64,000 nucleotides of DNA from Litsea cubeba (Eukaryota; Streptophyta; Magnoliopsida; Laurales; Lauraceae): NCBI GenBank assembly GCA_012931725.1, contig CM022944.1, positions 107,866,003 to 107,930,002 on the forward strand, in the 5' to 3' direction. Both the position numbers and the translations under genes were made by a program. Positions within the stretch are counted from its first letter, which is position 1. Every line of letters starts with the position of its first letter. The notes beneath the pieces were generated by a model, which searched no databases, had not been told where the DNA came from, and worked only from the letters and a program-made list of their open reading frames with translations. Shown piece after piece: positions 20,401 to 32,400 of this stretch.

Positions 20401-23400
20401 TAATTGTGAAGGAGATGGAATTAATTGGGATTCAAATCAGATTATCAATGGTCCATTTGGAGCAGTCCAAATAGCCAAAACAAGCCCATATAAGCCTAGC
20501 TGTTCAAAACGTTTAGACAGCCACCTGTTGGTCGTTGACCCAATCGAACTAGCCTAAAACTGGACCTAATCCTTGGGGAAGCCTACCAGATTGGTTTTCC
20601 AGTCCTGCTGGCCTAAGGGGTCCAGTTGGCAGGCTCTACCGAGCAATCATGTGGGGTCCAAAGCCTCTGAAAGTTTCGCAAGGACAGCAATAGGGCCCTA
20701 CAACCCTAGGAAAATCATTATCAAGTCGACCAGCAAGCAGATCTTTCCTTACCTAGTTGTTCTACGTGGTTTCTTTCCTTATTTGATCACATTTATGATT
20801 CTTAAAGATTACGTTTTCTATTTTTTAGAGATAAGATGAATGGATTAGGTTTATTTGAGGGTTTTAAAAGTCTCAAGGCAGTATTTATACACTGTTATAG
20901 GGACATCATTATATTGAACGAAGTTGCTAGTTCATGCAATTTTCTTCCTTCTCCTTGGTTGAGTGCTTTTCCCTAGGATCAAAGATATTATTCCTAGATT
21001 TCACAATCGTTCGCAAGTGAATTCCTTGTTTCTTCCTTGTTTATAACTTGATTTTCTGTTGATTGAAGATTAGGGGTTCTGGGTTCACAAAGATCGGGAG
21101 ATCATTTCCTTGGCTATGTAAGTATACTTGTAAAATTCATCTGCGACCTCCATACAATTTGCCCAATGTGTCTTGATCCATGATACATGATAAAATCATT
21201 CATGAATTATAGTGAGATTTGCATGAATGGACTTCATGAAATGGATCTTCAGAATGGTGGAACTTGATGTATCCATCATTGTTGAATGGGAAATCAAAGT
21301 CTTCCACGTTCCTTTAGTGTTCAGTTCAAGACTTGGTACAGTTAGGCATGACATTGGAGTACACATCGAAGTCTTGGTGACTAGAATGCGTGTCAAAGGT
21401 TGGTGTATCATTAGTGTGTCATTATTTTTGTAGTCATTGACTATGAAGCACGGACACGGATACGGGACACGGATACGATATGAAACAAGCACGCAAATAC
21501 GCCATTTCTCAAAAAAAGTAGGATACGATACATCGGGAATACGTTGAATTTTATTTTTTTTTAAATATTTTTTATATGATTATGTAACAAAAATCTAACA
21601 TTATTTCAATCAAAATAGCCATAATATCATTGATGTCATTCAAAGGAATGAACTCATTCATTTGCTAGTAAAGGAGCTCCAACGAAAACATACCAGAAAG
21701 GATGTAGCTTAGCAGAACATCAAAACACACAAATTCCAATCCAAACAACACAACAAAACTTACCAGAAAATCAGCATTTCATATCATTCCATTCTATATA
21801 CCTTTCTGAAAACAGAAAAAACCCCTAAAAACCCTTTCAAAAACTATATATACCTTTCTGAAAACAGAAAAAAAAAAAAAAACTATCATCTCAGACACAA
21901 GTCACACAACTGATGTGTCAATCCCATAAATTGTAGTTATATTATAATTACCTATTGTCTTTTAGTGCAAATAGAATTTGTCTAAATTAGAACTCTTGTA
22001 CAATTAGGTAGCTATTATTTAGGACTTGTTTTGCATTAGAACTCTGTTGATAAAGGCTATATAATAAGAAGTGAGGATACCCAAAAGAAAACACACAATT
22101 TCCCTCCAACAACTTTGTTTTCCTTCATGAGTGCATCTGATATGGTATTAGAGCCTAGGGTTTTCTTTTCTTTCACATCCTCGACATCCAATGATCTGTA
22201 AGATCATCCTCAACATCTTCCAAGGTCTGGAAGCCCTCAGAGTTACTTCAGATCATCACTGATCATCCCCGATCATCATAGATCATCTCAGATCAGACGT
22301 GGCCCACATCAGATTTTCATTAGCCCCTCTACAGTTTTCTTCCATCCTGGTCGACTGGAATTATCAAGATTTCTGGTGATTTTTCCAAGATTTTTTGATC
22401 ATCAGAGGTAGGCCATCTGCTAATTTCTAGGGTTATTCAATTTTATCCACAAGATTCAATCTCAGCCGTCCAGAATCTCTGATCTTGATCCTTTTTGAGG
22501 AATTCTTCTTCCATCAGTTGCGGAATTTATATTCCCTATCATCCCTTACTTCTGATCTGACCAAAGATCATTAAGTGGGGCCCACGTGGAGGATTTTCCA
22601 CTGACAAACCTGGACGACTTGCTCCATCAGTGCTACTGTTGCATCTGGTTCTTCTATCTCTGCCTTTTTCTCTGATTTGCTGGATGAAGCAGTAGAGAAA
22701 AAAGGAAAAAAAAAAAAAGGAAAAGAGAGGGAGAAAAGAACCTGACAGGCGCTGGTTCTCCTTTTCTGCTTGGAGCCTAGGACTGCTGACGATGTGGAGG
22801 TGCTAGCCGGAGGAGCGAGGCGATTGTGTGGTCGGAGGAGCGAGCAGCGAGGCGATGGCGATGGTCGGAGGAGCGAGGCAATGGCGAGGTGCAACCCCTA
22901 GCTTCTCTGCTTTCCCTTCTTCTTTCTTCTTCTTTTTTTTTTTTTTTTTCTCTCTTCTCCTCTCCCCCCCTTCTTTTTATTTTTTCACTTAACGTGTCCC
23001 GCGCTTGTCGCGCGCGTGTCCGCCGATAACTTTTTTTTTTTAAATCAGATACGCTCCATGTGTATCCCAGACGAATTTAAGGCGTATCCGTGTCCGATAC
23101 GCCCGGGATATGAATTCAGGGCCCTTTTTCACGTGTCCGTGCTTCACAGGTCATTGAAGACTGGGCAATCAATGACAGTCATTTTAGATTTTATGAAAGA
23201 TTGGACTGTCAACAACATTAGGGTCCTCACCGAGTTTATCTAACACTGATTCCTTGCTTATGTCATGACTCTTTGTGTATTTGTTACAAGTAGATGGGTT
23301 GCACTCATCATTTGAGTGCTTCCCGAATATTGGTGGCTTGGACTGATTATCTTTCTTTGGTACTTTCTTAATTATTGTCTTTTGAATCACCAAAAAGATC

Positions 23401-26400
23401 AGCCAGACCTCTGATCTCTGTAGAAGAACCTCAACTTAACTATCATAATCTGATATCTGATTCCTCATCTTAAGCCAAATTATCACCATCACCATCATAC
23501 GCTGCCTCATCAAACTGTTGATCCGAGGGTTTGATTTGTTCCTCAACTTGTCTTTTCTGAGTCCTGGATTTCCAAATTCTCAACTTGTTTTCTCCCTCTT
23601 TCTCAATGTTAGGCCTTCGACTGCGTGCTGTGTGGAGGGGCATTATGACAACTGAGAATGCATCTAACACAATCAAGCGGGAACTTTGGCTTTGATACCA
23701 GATTTGATGCAGCCAATTGGAACCAAATTGATTGGAAAACCAAAAGCTCAGCCCATAATCCAAATCAAGAAATGAATGCTGAAAACCAAGGAGAAAGAAG
23801 GATTACACTGCGAGATCAGTGCAGGTCGAGCAAGGGCCAAATCCACTAGCCCCGACCCATGAGCTATCGGGTTTCCTGACCCAACCCATTGGATCAGCCC
23901 ACAAATCCTAATGGGAATGGTCGACTGTTGTGGGAAGCTATCCTAAGTTAGAAGTTATCATAGTTAGGATTCCTAATAATAGCTAATAGTTGGTTTCCTA
24001 TTTGTTTCAGATTGTTGCTTAGTTTCCCTATTTGATTAGAAGTCTTTAGAAAGAGAATTTTAGTATGAAAGAGGTTTGCTATTATAAATATGTGAATCCC
24101 TTTTAGGGATCGACACCTCTATTATTATTGAATTGAAGATTTCTGGTTTGGTTTAATTGTGCTTGCTTCTTGATTGTGCGCTTCTGGTTGCTTGAAATCC
24201 ATATGGATTCGGCCAAATCCCTGCTATAGGTTTGGTCTATCCCGGGTTGCATTAGATTGGTATCAGAGCAAAGATCCGATCTCAGATCGCCATCTCAATC
24301 GCCGATTCGCGGTAACCCATGAACCCCGATCCCTTTAGTTCATCCGATCATCATCATCCACCCATCCCGTCAGTCCCAAGCCCATCACTGCCCAACCCAC
24401 CTCTAGAATTCCAAAATAACCGTGCTCCACCACAAGGTTAACGTCCCCCACCTTGACAACAACCTAACCCGCCTGATCAACATCCTTTTGCACAAAACCA
24501 TAGGGGTGCAATGCCACAGGGACGAGGACCTCCAAGACAGGATAGGCGGAATGACTGTTGTTGGCATTGCGGTCAACCTGGTCACTTTGCCAATGATTGC
24601 CCACAGGTTCAAAATCTTTATTATTGTGAAGAAGATGCCTACTATGATGATGAGCATTATGATGAAAACATTGAGATGGAACCACCCTCTAAGAATCCAC
24701 TAGCGGAAGAACAACAAGACACTCAGCAAGAAGTACAATTAGATCCTCTTCCTAGACCAACACCATTGCAGAGGAAGGCGGTTCTTTACTTATAATACGC
24801 ATACTCCTTTTTTTTTGAATGGTATAATATGTAGATTCCTCACCACCGAAGAAGATTGGCGGAGAACTTAAATATTTCGGACACGTGTGAGATGCAAAGG
24901 TAAGCTGAGTAATTTAATTATTGATGGCGGAGGTGCTATGAATATTGTTGCACATGAAGTGATTGATAAATTAAAGTTGCCCACTGAAAAACACCCAAAA
25001 CGTTACAAGGTTGCATGGGTAGATCATCATTCAGTTCCTGTGACTCGCCGATGTTTGGTTCCTTTCAAAATTGAGTTTATGAAGATGAAATATGGTGTGA
25101 CATAATTCCTATGAATATTGCTCAAATACTTCTTGGTCGGCCATGGCTCTTTGATCGAGAGGTATTTATTGCATATTTATTCTTTCAAGTGGAAAGGACA
25201 GATGGTGGACCTTCTTCCATTGCCACCATTAGCATTTTCTCTAGCAGCTCCTACTACTACATCCAATCCACATGTTCTTCTCACTTTGTGTAAATTTGAG
25301 GAAGAAAGCAAAGAGTAGAATGTAATGTTTACATTACTCGCTAAGCAAGTGCAGGAGCCTTCTAAGAGTGGTATTCCTACTAAGGCTCAAACCCTTCTTC
25401 ATGAATTCTCTGATCTGACTCCTGAAGAGCTACCAAAAGAGCTACCTCCAATGTGAGATATACAATATGCTTTAGATTTAGTTCCTCGAGTGTCTTTACC
25501 AAATTTGCCTGCGTATTGGATGAGCCCAAGCGAACATGCAGAGTTGAAGTGACAAGTTGATGACTTATTGCAAAAGGGGTACATCAAGAAGAACCTAAGT
25601 CCTTGTACTATTCCAGCCCTCCTTACGCCAAAAAAGATGGAAGCGGGCGCATGTGTGTGGATTGTGGACAGACAATATGTTAGATATGATGCATGGATCC
25701 ACTATTTTCTCCAAAATTGATTTGCGAAGTGGCTACCACCAGATTCGCATCCGATCGGATGGCGGATGGAAAACAACATTTAAAACAAAAGATGGTCTCT
25801 ATGAATGGCCAGTGATGCCATTTGGTCTCTCTAATGCACCAAGCACTTTTATGCATGTGATGACCCAACTATTACGCCCCTTTCTTGGCAAGTTTGATGT
25901 TGTTTATTTTGATGACATCTTAATAAGCAGCATGTCGAAGAAAGAACACAACACTCACTTCAGGCTTATTTTCGAAACCCTACGCTGTGATAAATTTTAC
26001 AATAACCTCAAGAAGTGTGCTTTCATGACTGATTATGTTCTTTTCCTTGATTATGTTATCACTATTTGAGGTGTAGAGGTGGACCCCACCAAAGTGAATG
26101 CTATTTTGGATTGGCCTACTCCAACAACTATATTTGAGGTTCGAAGCTTCCATAGGCTCGCAACATTTTACAGGTGTTTTATTAGAAATTTCAGTATCAT
26201 AATGGCTCCTATCACTAACTTAATGAAACAAGGGGCATTCAAATGGACCAGTGCTGCCGCTCGTGCATTTGAACAGATCAAATGCAAGATGACAGAAGCT
26301 CCAGTCTTACACTCCTTCCAAATTTCAATTAAGGTTTTTGAAGTTCATTGTGATGGATCTAATGTTGGTATGGGAGGCGTGCTTAGCGAAGAAGGTCATC

Positions 26401-29400
26401 CTATCGCCTTCTACAGTGAGAAGCTCAATGAATCCAAGAAGACATATTCTCCTTATGATCTCGAGCTCTATGCTGTGGTGCAAACTCTTCGTTATTGGCG
26501 ATGCTATCTAGTCGGAAAAGAGTTTTTTCTATTAACCGATCATGATGCCCTCAAGCACTTACATTCTAAGCAAAAACTGAGTGCAAACCGTGCAAGGTGG
26601 AATTTCTATGTTCAAAAATTCACTTTTGTCATCCGACACAAGGCTGGCAAAGAAAATCAAGTTGCAGATGCATCGAGCCACTGTAAGCATTTATTGACTT
26701 CCTTGTCTATCACTGTTCCTGGATTTGAAGAAATTCATCAAGAGTATCTTGCAAGCTTAACATCATCACTTCAGTATTGATGATGGCCGTTTGTTTCGTG
26801 GCACCAAATTATGTCTACTAGCTGCCTCCATCCGTGAACATATTGTGTGGGAATTACATGGTGGCGGATGTAGCGGACACTTAGGCCGTGACAAGACCCT
26901 CGACCTTGTTAGGGTACTTTTGGCCTAAAATGAAATCATATATTATTAAAATCCGTGATTTGTGTAGGGTTTTGAAAAGAATACAAGACTCTATCAGCCC
27001 CTTCTAGTCCCACATGCTCCGTGGGAAGACATCAGCATGGACTTTGTTCTAGGTCTACCGAAGACAACATGGAAAGTTGATTCTATATTTGTCGTTGTAG
27101 ATCGGTTTTCCAAGATGGCTCATTTCATACCATGCTCCAATTCTTCTGATGTGTCCAAGGTAGCACAATTATTCTTCCGAGAAGTGGTGCGTCTTCATGG
27201 GCTCCCAAAGACAATTGTGTCCGATTGAGATACTAAGTTTATAAGCTACTTTTGGAAGACACTCTGGCTGGCCATTAGGACAAAGCTACTAGTGCTTATC
27301 ATCCACAAACTGACTGCCAAACAGAAGTGGTAAACCGCAACTTGGGCAAATTGTTGAGATGCTTGGTTCGAGATCATATCACTTCTTGGGATCTGATGTT
27401 ACCAATGGCTGAATTTGTTTACAACAATTTAGTCAATAGATCTACTGGGATGTCACCATTTCAAGCTGTGATACGAGTACGGCAGTGTTCACCTGCTGAT
27501 GTAGCCCCATTACTAGTAGAATCGCGACCGAGTGGAGAAACAAAAGATTTTATTTGGCATATGCAGCCTGTACATGATGAGGTTTGACGTAACATCGCTG
27601 CCAGTAATGACGCATACAAGTAACATGCTGATTTACGTCTCCGTTTTGTCGAGTTTGCAGAAGGTGACATGGTCGATACGTCCCAAGCACCTTCCACCAA
27701 AAGCAAACAAGAAGCTGCATCCTCGCAATGCGGGTCCCTTTAAGATCTTAAAGAAGATAAGTTCCTATGCATATGTTCTTGAACCGCCTGCGGAGTTAGG
27801 CATTGATTCCACTTTTAATGTGAAGGACTTAACTCTCTACTGTGGACATCACACAGATGAAGGCATTGAAGAGCACATCTTATTTCGACTGCCTACTCAT
27901 CTAACCGATCAAATTATGGATGTGCTTGTTCTAGTTTGCCTGAAAGATCGTCTCATCTCAGATGCCTCATGGATCACTGTTACTGATTTCCAACGCATCA
28001 ATCCATATCTGTATGAGCTTTATCAAGGTATACACTCGCCGTAGTCAAGTTCTTCTAAGGCGGGGAGAACTGGTGCATGTCGAGCCAAGCCCAAATCCAC
28101 TGGGCCCAACCCATGAGCTATCGGGTCACCTGACCCAACCCATTAGATCAGCCCACAAATCCTAATGGGAATGGTTGACTGTTGTGGGAAGCTATCCTAA
28201 GTTGGAAGTTATCATAGTTAGGATTCCTAATAATAGCTAATAGTTAGTATCCTATTTGTTTCAGATTGTTGCTTAGTTTCCCTATTTTATTATAACTTTA
28301 GAAGTCTTTAGAAAGAGAATTTTAGTAGGAGAGAGGTTTGCTATTATAAATATGTGAATCTCCTTTAGGGATCGGCACCTCTATTGTTATTGAATTGAAG
28401 ATTTCTGGTTTGGTTTAATTGTGCTGGCTTCTTGATTGCCGCTTCTGGTTGCTTCGAATCCATCTGGATTCGGCCAAATCCCTGCTGTGGTAAGAAATGG
28501 TCAAATAATCCTTTGTATACTATCAATCTGATGGCAATGAATTTAGTCCACTGGAGAAGAATATAAAAATAAAATTTATTCAAAGTTCTAAATGCAACGT
28601 GCCATTCTTGTTGGACATACATCATACATATAGTGTATAAAAAACCCCAAAACTTTAGATGACATTGATCCAAACTCTTAAAACACTCGAAGTGCTAATA
28701 TCTGGAAGTCCTAACTTGAAGCGGTGTAGCGGTGCGATTTGAAAAAATCGTCAAAAAAATATGAAAAAAATTGTAGAAAATCTAGAATAGTGGAAAATGA
28801 GAGAAAATGTGTTTTTTTGTTTTTTTGTTGCAAAAGTAACTAAGGTAAGGGGGCGTAGTAGTCCCCTCATTGTATGAGGTCCTATATCGCGGTATAAATA
28901 AAAAATAATAGTAATGATCATTTTTTTTCACATGTATTCATGTTGCTTAGTTATGCTAATTTAGAAACTAACGACAGGCTCATAAAAAAAACTGTCATGA
29001 AGTCAAGACTTAAGACTTTAGAGTAATTAGAGAAAAGAATACATCTACCAAATGGGGTGTCTAATAGGATGTACCTAGAGAAGAAACCTTGAGAAGAACT
29101 CTCCATATCCATGTAATTCGGCGAGATCATGTGCTTTTTGGTGTTCTTTTAAACATAAAAGGGTAGAAGAGTTGCATAAAAATGTTATTTGGAGAGAAAG
29201 AAAAGAAATAAGCATTATTATACATTTTGAAATTTTTTGAAAAGTAGGAAAGTTTCACACTCTGTAGTGGCCGTAGCGGACCGTAGCGATTGCTACGGAT
29301 GTGAACGGCGCTAAATGCCACTGCTACGCCCGAAATAGTGGCCGCTACGTAGCTATTTTGACCCATAACTTGGGGCCCTCATGGCCCATTATGTGGTCAA

Positions 29401-32400
29401 AAGGACTCCATCATCACTTACTGGACTGTTGGCTGACCCTAGTTGTGTGGGTCTCATGGGTTTGGGGCCTTTGGGCCCATTGATACTCAGTTAAGTGAGG
29501 CCCTTGGCAGGGTTGGAACATGGAAATTTGCCTTTTGGGGGACTATGTAAAAATATAAAATTCTTAGGGAGGCCTGTGTAAATGAAAATATAAAAATTCC
29601 CATAATCTAAAGGGATTTATCCTTTTTTTTGGGGGACCATGGCGCCTCCTTGCCCTCACTAGTTCTGCCTTTGGCCCTGGGCCCAAGGCAATGACTTTCT
29701 GGATATTTTCTGAACTGTTTATTTAATATTGGCTGCCCATGGATTCCCACTCTGACCTGAACCATTAAAATTTTGATCCAGCCCCTTCGAATACCTTGGC
29801 TCAGAGCTTTTGATGGGACATTGTTCAGCACAATATGCCTGATCTCCTATCAAAGTTGACATTCCACTTGCATTCCTTTCCTTTGTTCCGGGCTGTGATG
29901 ATGACTATGCGGAAGTGAGAAATGGAGAGAGGAGGTCGGACTCGACAGCAGAGCAAGAAGGTAAAGAGAAGTAAGATGTTGGGATGGGAGGACGTGACTA
30001 CGGTGTTTGTGGATAACTTACCAGAATTTACGGCTGTTTACTAGTTGAGAAATACATGCTCCAGGGTTTGGAAGGTAGTTGATACCTTACATTTCAGATT
30101 CAGATAGGAGAGAAGGTAAATGTTTTGGTTTTGTGAGATTCAGAGAGGTAAGATTATCTGAGAAATGTATTGAAGCTTTAAATGGGGGTAGTGTACTTGG
30201 TAGAAAGCTTGTTGCCAAGATAGCTTTAAATGGGAGTAGTGTACTTGGGCTTCCCTGTTGAGCAGGCTGTATCTAATGCTAGGTTGGCCCAAACAGAATT
30301 TAAAAATTTGAACTCATCCACTTTGGTGGATCCCAGGTTGGCCCAAGCAACACAACAAAAGCTATTTGCGCATTCTGATTTGGGATGCATAATTAGAATT
30401 TTGTCTCCTTCCCATGGTAACAGAATATGTCGCCAGACGAGCATGGAGTTGAGTAGCATGGGTCAGAATGATGTAGCGCTCGAAGGGGTATGGTAGGTGC
30501 CGAAGTTGGTTTTTTGAGGTGTTCTGTCTCTTCGCTAAAGGGTGGGGGGCTGGAAGAAGCAGGGTGCTAGCTCTTTTCCCTTAACATCTGCAAAATGGAG
30601 AATATTAAGGGGTAAGCACCTGAGGGAGAAGAATTTTTCTTATTTTAGGAGAAGGGCTGGTGCATCTACAACAAAGAGTGCCAATTCAGATGCAAGGACC
30701 CATGCTTCGGATTCACTCAAGACTCAGGGAAGAATAGCAAAGGAGTTTGCAGGGCAAGTTTATGAAAAGCATGAGAGCTCTTTGTCCGATCAAGTTGAAA
30801 AGGATACATCACCTTGGGAGGAGGATAGGAGTGACTTTTGGGTCTAACGAAGCTGAGCTGATCTATTATGTAGCACAGACTGAAAGAGATGGTACAGGAG
30901 ACAGGGATAGGGGAGGAGAGGATGTTGGGGGGTGATGCCGCTGACAGGGATGCATGAATTAGGAAATGTTAGAGGGCGATAAAAAAAAAAGCAGTTCATC
31001 ATGATAGTTATCAATTGGAATGTAAGAGGGTTGGTAAAGCCAGAGAAGAGGGTGGCTGTTATAAAGTTGGTCAGGAAACATAAGGTGAGTCTCATTCTTT
31101 TGCAGGAACAAAATTTTCTAAGGATATTGACCGTGTTATTCAGGAGATTTGTGGGTTGTGGAGTTGAAGTGGGAGTGGGTGCCTTTTGAAGGAGCATCAG
31201 GGGGTCTTATCTTTGTGTATGGAATTTTAAAGATGGAGGACGTTCTTAAATCTCAGAGGGTGCTAGCTATCAAATTCAATTGTATCAAGGAGGATTTTTC
31301 TTGGATAGGTGCTAATGTATATGGGCCAAATGATGAATCTTTGAGGGATGATCTTTGGGCTTTGCTTTCTAGTATGTTTTCTCAATGGGTTGCTCTGTTG
31401 TGTATTGTTGGGGATTTCAATGTTGTAAGATTTCCTCATGAGAAAAAAGGGAGAAGACGCATCTATCAGTGTATGGAAAAGTTTACAGATTTTATCAACA
31501 GCAATGAATTGATTGATATGCCATTAGTGGGAAGAAAATTCACTTGGTTAAATAATCAAGTCAGGTCAGCTATGAGTAGGATTGATAGATTTCTGGTATC
31601 AAGGGATTGGGAGGAGCACTTTGCGGGCGCAATAAAATCGGCTTTACATATGTGTAGGACCATTGCCCCATTAACTTTCAACCTATGAAGTTAATTGGGG
31701 ATCCGGACCTTTTTGGTTTGAAAATTGCTGGCTGTTAAACAAAGACTTCATGACTAAAGTAAGGGAGTGGTGGTTTCAGTTGCATATTCAAGGTTACGCA
31801 GGTTTTTCTTTGTTGAAGAAATTACAGGGGTCTCAAAGCTAAAATTAAGGACTGGAATAAATTAGAATTTGGTTGCCTTGACGAAAGAAGGAATACTTTG
31901 GAATCGGAGTTGGAGGAATGGGATATGTTAGAAGAGGATAGTTTGCTCAATCAAGAAAGTATAAAGACGAGGAGAGAAGTTAAGAGGAAGTTATGGGTGA
32001 TCAATAGGACGGAGGAGGTTTCTTGGAGGCAAAAGTATAGAGTTATTTGGTTAAAGGAAGGGGACAAGAATACCAAGTTCTTCCATCGAATGGCCAATGC
32101 TAGAAGAAGGATCAATTACACAGGCAAGATTAGAAGAGATACCACAGTACTTCAAGATCCCTCACAGATTAAGGAGGAAATCACTCTGTTTTTTGAAAAA
32201 CTGTATTTGATGGAAGACATTGTGAGACCGTCTCTGGATGGTATTGTTTTTCCTATGATTCAGAAGGACGTAAGGAATGTTTGGAAAAGAATTTTGAAGA
32301 GGAAGAAATTAACAAAGCTTTAACAGATTGTGCAGGTGACAAAGCACCAGGTTCACATGGCTTCAATTTTGCTTTTATCAAAGCGGCATGGGATAGTCTT

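Larger units (their letters stand above)
21442..23149. mobile_element. Mutator-like element with TGAAGCACGGACACG ends
   Basis: The left end reads TATGAAGCACGGACACGGATACG and the right end, inverted, reads CTGTGAAGCACGGACACG, giving a 15-bp perfect shared inverted repeat. The flanks GTCATTGAC (21433-21441) and GTCATTGAA (23150-23158) look like a 9-bp duplication with one change. The interior contains an LTR-like stretch with a primer-binding site and, near the right, GC-rich CGGAGGAGCGAG repeats. No transposase is visible, so it is non-autonomous. A short element with related ends lies at 41650-41788. Confidence 0.65.
23820..28486 (+). mobile_element. Degenerate Ty3/Gypsy LTR retrotransposon
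   Basis: The 5' LTR (23820-24251) starts TGCAGGTCGAGC and a 3' copy starts at 28074 (TGCATGTCGAGCC), near-identical in stretches such as CATGAGCTATCGGGT and GGATTCGGCCAAATCCCTGCT. The primer-binding site TGGTATCAGAGC is at 24258-24269. The coding order is zinc-knuckle gag, protease, reverse transcriptase, RNase H, integrase, which is Gypsy. The purine-rich GGCGGGGAGAAC precedes the 3' LTR. The 3' LTR lacks about 26 bp of its end. In-frame stops and deletions make it non-autonomous. Confidence 0.85.
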
